A stretch of DNA of 10,029 nt from Bacteroidota bacterium (GTDB taxonomy: Bacteria; Bacteroidota; Bacteroidia; B-17B0; B-17BO), in assembly GCA_947462425.1 (NCBI GenBank), contig CANHPI010000073.1, positions 1 to 10,029 on the forward strand. The letters are read 5' to 3'. Under the pieces are notes generated by a model, which ran no database searches, was not told the origin of the DNA, and saw only the letters and a program-made list of their open reading frames with translations. How positions within the stretch are numbered: position 1 is the first letter of the stretch; each line of letters begins with the position of its first letter. Made by a program: the position numbers and the translations under genes. Below, piece by piece: positions 1 to 8,200 of this stretch.

Positions 1-80
1 ACAGTTAAAAATAATATAGAGAATGTAATCATTTATAGAACGTAAATTTATGTTTGTAAAAATACTCAATAATACAGAAT

Positions 81-104
81 AAAAAAGGTTGCTACACGCA
101 ACCT
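81..104 (-). terminator. Rho-independent terminator after the GlmU-like gene
   Basis: Read on the minus strand: AGGTTGC (104-98), loop GTGTA, GCAACCT (92-86), then a run of T (85-81). The stem is a perfect 7 bp with four G:C pairs and a 5-nt loop, the clearest GC-rich hairpin in AT-rich surroundings. It lies 94 bp past the stop of the GlmU-like gene. There is no T-run on the plus strand, so it acts on leftward transcription. It marks the probable 3' end of the unit. Confidence 0.75.
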
Positions 105-197
105 CTTAAAAAATTGAATATAATTATGATAATTAACTTTATTGATTTTATTTATTTACAAAGAATTATAATTAATAGTCTTTTGCCTAATTAATAA

Positions 198-1367
198 TTA
201 TTTACTCCTTTCTTCAAAAACTAATTCTAAAATTTGCCTTTCAACTTCACTCATCTTTAAATTTCTTCGAGCATAAACTCGGTTAGCTGTTTCAATCATT
301 TTATCAAATTTATATTCTTCCATTCTATCTGCCCCACCCCAGCTAAAGCTTTCAATATGGGTAGGTGGAAAACCTCCTCCAAAAATATTGGCCCCTACTC
401 CAACTACTGTTCCCGTATTAAACATTGTATTAATACCACATTTACTATGATCGCCCATTATTAAGCCACAAAACTGTAAACCAGTATCAATCATTTTTTT
501 TTGAGAATAATTATATAGTTTAACATTTCCATAATTATTTTTAAGATTTGAATTGTTAGTGTCAGCTCCAAGATTACACCACTCACCAATAACACTATTT
601 CCTAAAAAACCATCATGCGCTTTATTTGTAAATCCAAAAATTACAGAATTATTTACTTCACCACCAACTTTACTATGTGGTCCAATAGTAGTTGGTCCAT
701 AAATTTTAGAACTTAATTTTAATGCAGAACATTCTCCTAAACTAAAAGGACCTCTAACAACAGAGCCTTCCATAATTTCAGCATCTTTGCCAATATAAAT
801 GGGACCACTTTTTGTATTTAAAATACTAGCTTCCACAACAGCGCCTTCTTCCAAAAAAACATCTTTAAAATCACCAATAACTGTATTTGTTTTTGATAAC
901 TCAAAAGAAGTTTTACCTTTTGTTAAAAGTTCAAAATCCTGTTTAATAGCTTCACCATTTTTTGAAAAAATATCCCAAACATTATTTATAGATACATAGT
1001 CAGCCACTATTTCTTTTGAGTTTATGAGCGATTCAGTAATAGATAAGCAGGTTGCCGAATTACTTCGAAATGCAATTAACGTGCTTCCCATCTTTATTCC
1101 TGAATTAATAGATAATGAATTAATAGCATTTACCAGTTCTTTGGTTGGGCAAACTTTTCCGTTAATAAAAAAAGTATCATTTGTTAAATGAGAAGAATAC
1201 TTTTTGCTTAAAAACTCTTGGGTTTGAAATGAAAAATCTCCACTTAAATACATTTTCCATTTTTCTGTAATCGTTAAAATTCCAATACGTATTTCAGAAA
1301 CTGGCTTAGTAAATGTAAGTGGTAGTAAATTTTGCCATGCAAAATCATCAAATAAAATATAATTCAT
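198..1367 (-). CDS. GlmU-like putative UDP-N-acetylglucosamine diphosphorylase / glucosamine-1-phosphate N-acetyltransferase
   Basis: 389 residues, cytoplasmic. The N-terminus MNYILFDD..W..LLPLTFTKPV, then SEIRIGILTITEKW (24-37), is the signature of the Bacteroidota alternative GlmU family (TIGR03991). The classical pyrophosphorylase GxGxRM loop is absent, as is usual for this family. From about residue 160 there is a left-handed beta-helix of hexapeptide repeats (VIGDF, AVVEAS, YIGKDAEIMEGSVVRGP, TTIGPHSKVGG), then FGFTNKAHDGFLGNSVIG (244-261) and NLGADTNNSNLKNNYGNV (265-282), the acyltransferase-like region. The predicted role is UDP-GlcNAc synthesis for peptidoglycan and LPS; activity is inferred from family, not shown. 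The gene lies 174 bp after the OmpA-domain gene, so it may be the operon's last gene or have its own promoter. No clear Shine-Dalgarno precedes ATG 1367, normal for the phylum. Confidence 0.88.
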   Translation of the reverse strand: MNYILFDDFAWQNLLPLTFTKPVSEIRIGILTITEKWKMYLSGDFSFQTQEFLSKKYSSHLTNDTFFINGKVCPTKELVNAINSLSINSGIKMGSTLIAFRSNSATCLSITESLINSKEIVADYVSINNVWDIFSKNGEAIKQDFELLTKGKTSFELSKTNTVIGDFKDVFLEEGAVVEASILNTKSGPIYIGKDAEIMEGSVVRGPFSLGECSALKLSSKIYGPTTIGPHSKVGGEVNNSVIFGFTNKAHDGFLGNSVIGEWCNLGADTNNSNLKNNYGNVKLYNYSQKKMIDTGLQFCGLIMGDHSKCGINTMFNTGTVVGVGANIFGGGFPPTHIESFSWGGADRMEEYKFDKMIETANRVYARRNLKMSEVERQILELVFEERSK

Positions 1368-1446
1368 ATAATGTTGGTTGTTTGTAGTCTTAGAATTTAA
1401 ATTTACTAATTATTTAAGAATTCTATATTTAAGTTTTATTGATAGT

Positions 1447-1463
1447 ATCATTTAAAAAATGAT
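1447..1463. repeat. Short inverted repeat upstream of the GlmU-like gene
   Basis: ATCATTT-aaa-AAATGAT, perfect 7-bp arms with a 3-nt spacer, about 80 bp upstream of the GlmU-like start in the 174-bp intergenic gap. It could be an operator or a chance product of AT-rich sequence. No regulator is identifiable. Confidence 0.25.
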
Positions 1464-1531
1464 TTAACGAATAATTTATTTCTAAAAAATTATATACTTT
1501 CTAAAAAGAATGTATCAAAATAAATAGCACA

Positions 1532-1562
1532 ATTGAAATTGTTATAAATTAACAATTTCAAT
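1532..1562 (-). terminator. Perfect 12-bp inverted repeat across the stop codon of the OmpA-domain gene (possible weak terminator or 3' stabiliser)
   Basis: Read on the minus strand: ATTGAAATTGTT, 7-nt loop, AACAATTTCAAT. The arms are 1551-1562 and 1532-1543 and match perfectly. The TAA stop (1544-1542) lies across the loop-proximal part. The stem is long but AT-rich, and the downstream minus strand (TGTGCTATTTATTTTG) is T-rich without a clean T-run. It could attenuate transcription before the GlmU-like gene or protect the mRNA end. The structure is seen directly; its function is inferred. Confidence 0.4.
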
Positions 1563-4310
1563 AATCTTTATTTCAGTTCTACGATTTTTTGCATGATCTT
1601 CTTCTGAGCAATCATAGCCATTTTTGCAATTATTCAGTAATTTAGTTTCACCCATTCCTACTCCTTTTAATCTTGATTTATCAATTCCCTTAGATATTAA
1701 ATATGTAATTGCTGCATTTGCTCTTTTTTTAGACAAGGTCATGTTAAAACTATTAGAACTTCGAGAATCTGTGTGAGAAATTAATTCTAAATACAAATTG
1801 GGATTAACGTTTAAGATACTAGCTATTTTATCTAAAATATTTTTACCATTATTATCTGTTTCATACAAACCATAAGAATAATACATAGTACTATCTAAAA
1901 CAACCACCTTTTTATTTTTCACTTTACTTTGTTTCGAAATATTTTTTTCATTTACTGTATCACTCGGTTTATCCGCCATCTTATTTTCGGTATTCTTTTT
2001 AGCAACTAAAGTATTTTGTTTTTCTTTATTTTTAAATGTTAACGACAAAACATCTTCAGGCAAATAATTCCCTAAAGCAGTTCTATCTAAATCTATTAAC
2101 TCAAACTGAAATTTACCAGTTGTGTTACGATTTAATTCTTTATAAATACGACCTCTTGAATCTGCTACATAAACTTTAGTAACACTTGCAAATCGAGGAT
2201 CAGTGTCATCGATGCCAAAAAAATAATTTTTATCAGTTCCTAAATTTTGAAAAGTAAACTTTCCCTTATCGTCTGTTATAATATTTGCTATAACCTCAAC
2301 CGTATTGAAAATAATAACCTTTGCATTTCCTAGGGCTTTCTTATTCTGATCATATAAATAACCTTTCAATGCCATAATTAAATCCTTATCATCAACACTT
2401 AAATCTGAAATAGCTGATTTTTCAACACCTAACAATGAAAATTTAAAATTTCCTTTTGTATCAGAACGAGCAAATTTAATTTCTTTACCACTTTTATTCG
2501 TTAAAGTAATTTTCGCATCAGCTGGTAAATCACTATCATCAATTGTAATTGAATAATTTTGATCTAATGGCAAATTTCTGAAAGCAAAAGCGCCAAGTTC
2601 ATTTGTAAAAGTTTCCTCTACAATATCGCCAAATTCATTTTTAATAATTACTTTTTTATTAGCAACTGGTTTACTTGGATTTTCTCCGTATTTTAAATTA
2701 CCTGCCAAACTTAAATCATCGTCATTATATAAATCGGGCATACCATTTGGATCAATCGGTAAATTTTTAAATACAAACTTTTTTCCAGATTTATTATCAT
2801 GTGTGATTCTTAAAATTTGGGCATTTTTATCAGCTAAATAGTACCTCGATTTATTTTTTAAATTAGCATCTGTACCTTCAATTTCTGCCATGTAGGTTTT
2901 ATCAACATCTAAATTATTAAAAACAAAATACCCTTTATCATCTGTTTTGGTTGAATCTATAGTTTTTTCATTATTATCCAATAAAAAAACTTTTACTCCC
3001 ACAGCCGGATCGTTTGAATTTTCAGTTAATAAAACAGTACCATCAACTAAAACATTTTTATTTGTGTATTTAAAACTATAAATATCATCCGCTCCCCTTC
3101 CTCCTTCTCTGTTTGATGAAAAATAGCCAACAGAATCATTTAAAAAAGTAATACCAAAATCATCGAATTTACTATTTAAATAAAGTCCTTCATTTCTGTT
3201 TAATAACCAATTACCATTTTTTTGGTGAGCTGTAAAAATATCCAAATCTCCAAAACCAGGTAAACCATTAGATGAAAAATATAACATTCCATCTTTTTTT
3301 ATGGATGGAAAAACCTCATCGCCAGATGTATTTACATCAAATCCTAAATTAACTGGTTTATCCCAACTATCACCATTTTTTTTACACATCCAAATATCTT
3401 GTCCTCCCAAAGTTCCATGCATATCAGATGAGAAAAACAAAACAGTACCATCTGCATTTAAAGAGGGATGTGAGCAAGAATAATCATCACTGTTATATTC
3501 AAATGGTTTTGAATTTGAGTATGACGTTCCATTGATTTCACTAAAATATATTTTGGCTCTGTTAACAAAGCTTTTATTCTTTTTATTAACTATGTAATTT
3601 ACGCGAGTATAAGCTGCTAATTTACCATCGTTTGTAAAAGAAATTGGACCATCATGAAAACTTGAATTCACTTTTTTTGAAAGTAATTTTCCTTTTTTTA
3701 TTTCATTATTTTTTATTTCAGACGAGAAAATATTTAAATAAGGTTGATTATTAGTAGCCGATTTTTCAAAATCAACAATATCATACACTCTTTCCGCAAC
3801 ATAAACTAATCTATTATTAATAATAACCGGACAGAATTCTGAACGATTGGTATTTAAATTTTCAATATTAATTATTTCATACTCTTTTGGTTTTGATTCC
3901 CAATATTTTATTTCTAGACATGATTTTATGGCATTTTCAGCAATTTTACTTGTCTTATTCTCCTCTAAAAAAATATAATACTGTTTTAATGCCTCACTAT
4001 ATTTATTGTTTGATTTTAAAATATGACCATAATTATAATTTACCATTGTTGGAACTTTGCCAATAGTTATAGCCTGGTAATAGTAAAACTCTGCTTTTGA
4101 GTAATTATTTAAAATACGATAACAATCAGCCAATTTAATCATCGCATTCTGCTTATCGCTAGAATTACCCTTAGCAACTTTTTCATAGGCAGGAATTGCT
4201 TTAGCGTAATCAAAATTTGCAAAATGCTTTTCAGCTTTTTTCATTTGAGCAAAGCTTAACGTGTAACCGATAAAAATTAAAAATGAAATATATATTATAT
4301 TATTCTTCAT
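1542..4310 (-). CDS. TPR - PD40 propeller - carboxypeptidase-regulatory-like - OmpA-domain protein (PorE-like architecture)
   Basis: Periplasmic, peptidoglycan-binding protein of 922 residues from ATG 4310. Residues 1-21 are a signal peptide (MKNNIIYISFLIFIGYTLSFA|Q) with no lipobox Cys. Residues 24-135 are TPR-like helices. Residues ~160-415 are PD40/WD40-like propeller blades with repeated LFFSSD, LYFSSNG, GYFSSNREGG and a D(I/L)(W/F/Y) ending. Residues ~418-758 are three composite carboxypeptidase-regulatory-like modules. Residues ~805-917 are an OmpA C-terminal domain with SHTDSR, LSKKRANAAITYL, GVGMGE and NRRTEIKI; Asp848 and Arg863 sit where OmpA domains contact diaminopimelate. The order resembles P. 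gingivalis PorE, a T9SS component, but PorE is a lipoprotein. Inference: it anchors the neighbouring adhesin/PorP apparatus to the cell wall. The start is uncertain: an in-frame ATG at 4328, 1 nt after the porP-like stop, would add six residues (MDLTVS). The frame stays open to 4385, inside the upstream gene. Confidence 0.9.
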   Translation of the reverse strand: MKNNIIYISFLIFIGYTLSFAQMKKAEKHFANFDYAKAIPAYEKVAKGNSSDKQNAMIKLADCYRILNNYSKAEFYYYQAITIGKVPTMVNYNYGHILKSNNKYSEALKQYYIFLEENKTSKIAENAIKSCLEIKYWESKPKEYEIINIENLNTNRSEFCPVIINNRLVYVAERVYDIVDFEKSATNNQPYLNIFSSEIKNNEIKKGKLLSKKVNSSFHDGPISFTNDGKLAAYTRVNYIVNKKNKSFVNRAKIYFSEINGTSYSNSKPFEYNSDDYSCSHPSLNADGTVLFFSSDMHGTLGGQDIWMCKKNGDSWDKPVNLGFDVNTSGDEVFPSIKKDGMLYFSSNGLPGFGDLDIFTAHQKNGNWLLNRNEGLYLNSKFDDFGITFLNDSVGYFSSNREGGRGADDIYSFKYTNKNVLVDGTVLLTENSNDPAVGVKVFLLDNNEKTIDSTKTDDKGYFVFNNLDVDKTYMAEIEGTDANLKNKSRYYLADKNAQILRITHDNKSGKKFVFKNLPIDPNGMPDLYNDDDLSLAGNLKYGENPSKPVANKKVIIKNEFGDIVEETFTNELGAFAFRNLPLDQNYSITIDDSDLPADAKITLTNKSGKEIKFARSDTKGNFKFSLLGVEKSAISDLSVDDKDLIMALKGYLYDQNKKALGNAKVIIFNTVEVIANIITDDKGKFTFQNLGTDKNYFFGIDDTDPRFASVTKVYVADSRGRIYKELNRNTTGKFQFELIDLDRTALGNYLPEDVLSLTFKNKEKQNTLVAKKNTENKMADKPSDTVNEKNISKQSKVKNKKVVVLDSTMYYSYGLYETDNNGKNILDKIASILNVNPNLYLELISHTDSRSSNSFNMTLSKKRANAAITYLISKGIDKSRLKGVGMGETKLLNNCKNGYDCSEEDHAKNRRTEIKIIEIVNL

Positions 4311-4329
4311 AGAAACCGTTAAATCCATT

Positions 4330-5283
4330 TTACAAGTAACGTGGTGATAACATTTTAGATTTAAACGTATTAAAATCAAAACCAATCATAATTTCATGTC
4401 CGTTGCCAAGTCTTTTTTGCACTTTACTAATTCCTGTATCAAAAGAATATCCAATTCGAACATTATTACTAATTATTACCTGGGCTAAAGCACCAACGGT
4501 TGCATCTGATCTATAAAATACACCAAACCATAATTTTTGTTTGATTAAAAAATTTAAATTACCATCAATATTAACAATTGACTTAGTGCCTTTGTAAATT
4601 ATAGTAGGATTGATAATTAAATTATCACCTACTGCAAATCCCTTACTTATAATTCCGAAAATATGCATATTTAATTTATACGTTAAATCATATTCTAACT
4701 GATTTCCGGTAGCGTTGGTATATGATACTTTATCTTTATAAATATAAGCTGAGTTTAAATGTGTGGCACTAAAACCAGCATAAAATGAATTAGATTTTAA
4801 ATATAAACCAGCATCAACATCAGGTTTAAATTTATTGGTTGAAATATTCGCAACGGCATTCGATTCGCCTGCATCTTTATATTTCACTTTATTAAAATCA
4901 AATACATAATTTACAAAACCAGCTCTAATACCAAATGAAAATTTTAATTGATTGGTTAAAGGTAATATATATGAAAAGTTACCATATGCAGCCGTAACTC
5001 TTTTTGGACCTATAATATCATTATAAGCACTAAATCCTAAGCCAATACGTTTTTTCTTTAATGGTCCATGAAAACTAAATGATTGTGTTGATGGTGAACC
5101 ATCAAATCCACTCCATTGTTTTCTAATATCAATTATTGCGCACAATGCATCTTTAGTTCCTGCATAAGCGGGATTTATTATCATTTGATTAAATTGATAT
5201 TGGCTATATTGAGGATCTTGTTGAGCAAAAACAGAAATGACAAAGGCACAACAAAATATTATTATTATTTTTATGATTTTCAT
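4330..5283 (-). CDS. PorP/SprF-family type IX secretion system outer-membrane protein
   Basis: 317 residues. Signal peptide MKIIKIIIIFCCAFVISVFA, likely cleaved before QQDPQYSQYQ. The family signature follows: DPQYSQYQFNQMIINPAYAG (23-42), RKQWSGFDGSPSTQSFSFHG (54-73), GLGFSAYNDIIGP (81-93), AAYGNFSYILP (98-108), alternating hydrophobic strands of an outer-membrane beta-barrel, and a C-terminal SPRYL. Length and motifs fit the PorP/SprF family (TIGR03519). PorP is needed for T9SS secretion, and SprF is specifically needed to deliver the type B adhesin SprB. The gene starts 7 bp after the adhesin stop, so it is probably this adhesin's dedicated partner. The ATG at 5283 is the start that gives a complete signal peptide. 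The neighbouring OmpA-domain gene begins within 20 bp of its stop, which supports an operon. Confidence 0.93.
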   Translation of the reverse strand: MKIIKIIIIFCCAFVISVFAQQDPQYSQYQFNQMIINPAYAGTKDALCAIIDIRKQWSGFDGSPSTQSFSFHGPLKKKRIGLGFSAYNDIIGPKRVTAAYGNFSYILPLTNQLKFSFGIRAGFVNYVFDFNKVKYKDAGESNAVANISTNKFKPDVDAGLYLKSNSFYAGFSATHLNSAYIYKDKVSYTNATGNQLEYDLTYKLNMHIFGIISKGFAVGDNLIINPTIIYKGTKSIVNIDGNLNFLIKQKLWFGVFYRSDATVGALAQVIISNNVRIGYSFDTGISKVQKRLGNGHEIMIGFDFNTFKSKMLSPRYL

Positions 5284-5290
5284 AATCCTT

Positions 5291-8200
5291 TTAATTAGTA
5301 ATTTCTATCCAACCTTTTTTAATTAATTCATTACTTTCAATAACATAAAAATAAGTTCCAGATGGTACAACCTGACCATTAAATTTTCCATCCCAAACAT
5401 TCTCAGCGTTATTATAGTTTGAAGTCTGAAATACCTTATTTCCCCAGCGATTATAAATGTAGACTTTGTTATTTGAATAATTCTCAATATTGTCAATTAT
5501 CCAAAAATCATTAATTCCATCACCATTTGGTGTCAATCCATTGTAAACAGCAATCGCGCATGCTTCGTCAATACTAATATTAAAAATTATATCACCAACA
5601 CAACCGTTATTATCAACTGCTGAATACGTATATGAAACATCTGACATAGGTGCAACACTTAATATGTTTGGATTACTGTTCAAGCTCCAAGTTGGAATAC
5701 TACCTCCGATAACCGATAAAAATGAGGTATCTCCAATACATATCACTCTAGGATTAACAGAAGGAATTGCAGTTGTTCCGTAATAAACATCAACAATTAT
5801 TGTACTGTTTGAATTACATCCATTCAAATCTATTCCGGTTACTTGATATGTATTATTAACTGTTGGCGTAAAAGCTATACCATCATTAACGCCATTAGTC
5901 CATGTATAAGTAGAAGCTGAACCGCCACCGGTTAATGTTACTGATTGTCCGTCACAAATTAACGTTGAACTAGCATTAGCTATAACACTTGGCAAAGGTA
6001 AAACTGTTAACGTCCAAAAAGCTGTATCGGTGCATGTGCTGCCATTGCTTCCCACAACACTGTATGTCGTATTAATAAATGGTTGTACATTAATCGAATT
6101 TGAAATAGCGCCTGTAGACCAAATATAACTCGAGGCTCCACTTGCAGAAATGCCCATCGTGTAACCCGAACATACATTTGTAGAAGGAGAACTAATACTA
6201 ACCGATGGTGTGTTAGAAACATTAACTGTAGTTGAAGCCGAATTTGAACACCCATTAATATCTAAACCAATTACAGAATATGATGTACTAAACGAAGGTA
6301 CGTCTGTAATTGAAAAAGAAACAGTTCCTGAATTAGACCAAGTATAAGTATTTGCTCCTGATGCATTTAAAATAACAGACTGACCTGAACATATTGTATT
6401 ACTTGAAGGAGATATTAAAACAGTTGGAATATCTAAAGTTGTTAAACTTACTGTTACAGTATTTGAACAACCTATAGGTCCAGTGCCTGTTACAGTATAA
6501 TTTGTTACACCTACTGTATTCATTGGAACGCTTATTAAACTTCCAGTAAAAGCGGATGGGTTTAGGGTAAATGTAGTTGCTCCTAAATTTGAAAACACAA
6601 CTGCGCCCCCTAAACAAACCGTATTTGTATTTACATTGGTTATTATATTTGGTAATGAATTAGCAAATACTCTTAGTGTATCCCAATTTGAACATCCAAT
6701 AGCATCTATACCAACAACCGTGTATATTGTAGTTGCAGTGGGCGAAACAACCTCAGAAGAAGTTGTAGCACCTGTGCTCCATGAGTATGTATTAGCACCA
6801 ACTGCTGTTAATGTTGCTGAATTCCCAACACAAACCGAATTTGAGGAAGGTGAAATTGTTAAACTAGGTAAAGCATTAACAGTTAAACTCAATGTTTCTG
6901 TATTTACGCAACCAACTATATCAGTTCCTATAACTGTATAAATTGTATTTGCAATTGGACTTTCAAAAATTGTAGATAATGAAGATCCTGTACTCCAAGA
7001 ATAAGTAGTTGCACCTAACGCTGATAATGTTGCGGATGATCCTGCACAAATAGAAGAAGGAAATGCTGTTAAACTTAAAGAAGGTAAAGAATTTATAGTA
7101 ACATCTAACGTATCTGAATTACTGCAACCATTAACACCTATTCCGGTCACTATATATGTGCTACTAATAGTGGGTGTAAAAGCCACGCCATTGTTAACGC
7201 CATTAGTCCATGTATAATTAGTAATCGAGCCACTTCCTGTTAATGAAATAGTATTGCCTGCACATACAGAATTAGATGAAGCAGAAGCTATTATTTGTGG
7301 TAAAGGATTAACAATCAAACTTAGAGTTTTTGTGTTTGAGCAACCCGCAGAATTTATACCTGTAATAGTGAATGTAGTATTGGTAGTTGGATTAACTAAA
7401 ACAGAAGATCCAACAAGTGATCCTGGATTCCATGTATAAGAATTTGCTCCACTAGAAGTAAGAGTTGTTGTAACACCCGAACAAATTGAAGGAGAAGTTG
7501 CAGTATATAAGTCAGTAATTTCTTGATTTGTTAAAGCTCTATTCCATAAACCTATGTCATCTATTTTTCCTTTAAAATTTTGACCAATTAACATTTGAAT
7601 TGTGGATGTTACACCTCCTGGCAAACCAATCCAATTTTGTTGACCTACAGGTTGCCCATCCAAATAAAGAGTTCCTCCTATATTATCAACTTTAAAAACT
7701 ATTGAATGCCAGTTTAAATCGTTTACACTTCCTTTATGATTTAAGCCAACTGGATTTCCACAAATGCCATAACCTTCTACAATTCCATTACAAGGCGAGC
7801 TGGATCTAAGATAATGAGGAATAATCATTGCTAAATCATTTGAAACACTATCTAAGGCTAAACTCCAACCATTCCAGCTTGAATTTAAATATTTTTTTAA
7901 AATATTTCCACCTGAAAAACTTGCGTCAGTTTTAATCCAACACGAAATAGTTAGTGGATAACTATTTAAAATTGAATTGTGAGGGACAGAAATATTATCT
8001 GTTAATCCATTAAAACTATATGATTGATTTGAAACCCCAAATCTATCAGATGTTAATGTCGCTCCTGAAACTATTCCATTTAATGCATTACCACTTTCGT
8101 CGTTCGAATTTCCATTAAACGGATACCAAGCAATTAATCCACTTGTTGAAATATATGAAGGTATTGGTTGAGCTGTTCCCGGACTACTTGCAAAAATTAT

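Noticed and set aside
49..56. TATGTTTG on the plus strand, an exact match to the Bacteroidota -7 box TAnnTTTG
   Set aside because: There is no TTG box at the expected distance upstream, and no plus-strand gene follows; it would point into the minus-strand genes.
121..197. AT-rich imperfect inverted sequences downstream of the GlmU-like gene
   Set aside because: The arms do not pair without bulges and have almost no G:C pairs; the GC-stemmed hairpin at 81-104 is the credible terminator.
1489..1518. Sigma70-like promoter on the minus strand, TTGATA-18 bp-TATAAT, before the GlmU-like gene
   Set aside because: The spacing and boxes look good by E. coli rules, but Bacteroidota primary sigma uses a TAnnTTTG box, and I found no exact match in 1368-1541. 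In DNA this AT-rich the match may be chance. A transcription start mapped near 1480 would revive it.
4311..4385. Upstream in-frame extension of the OmpA-domain gene to 4385, giving 25 extra residues
   Set aside because: It would overlap the end of the PorP/SprF gene by 56 bp and put a charged, His/Cys-containing stretch before a clear signal peptide. ATG 4310 (or 4328) is better.
5286..5292. AAAAGGA on the minus strand as a Shine-Dalgarno for the PorP/SprF gene
   Set aside because: It lies only 2 nt from the ATG, too close for normal pairing, and it overlaps the adhesin stop. The phylum relies little on Shine-Dalgarno pairing.
6007..6617. Alternative minus-strand frames at 6007-6255 and 6399-6617
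   Set aside because: They lie wholly inside the adhesin in another frame, and their translations are low-complexity products of the repeats.
6636..6941. Long open frame on the plus strand opposite the adhesin; similar ones at 7254-7439, 3301-3483, 799-999 and 5116-5298
   Set aside because: These are antisense frames of repetitive or coding sequence, with no family resemblance, no start context and no independent gene signals.
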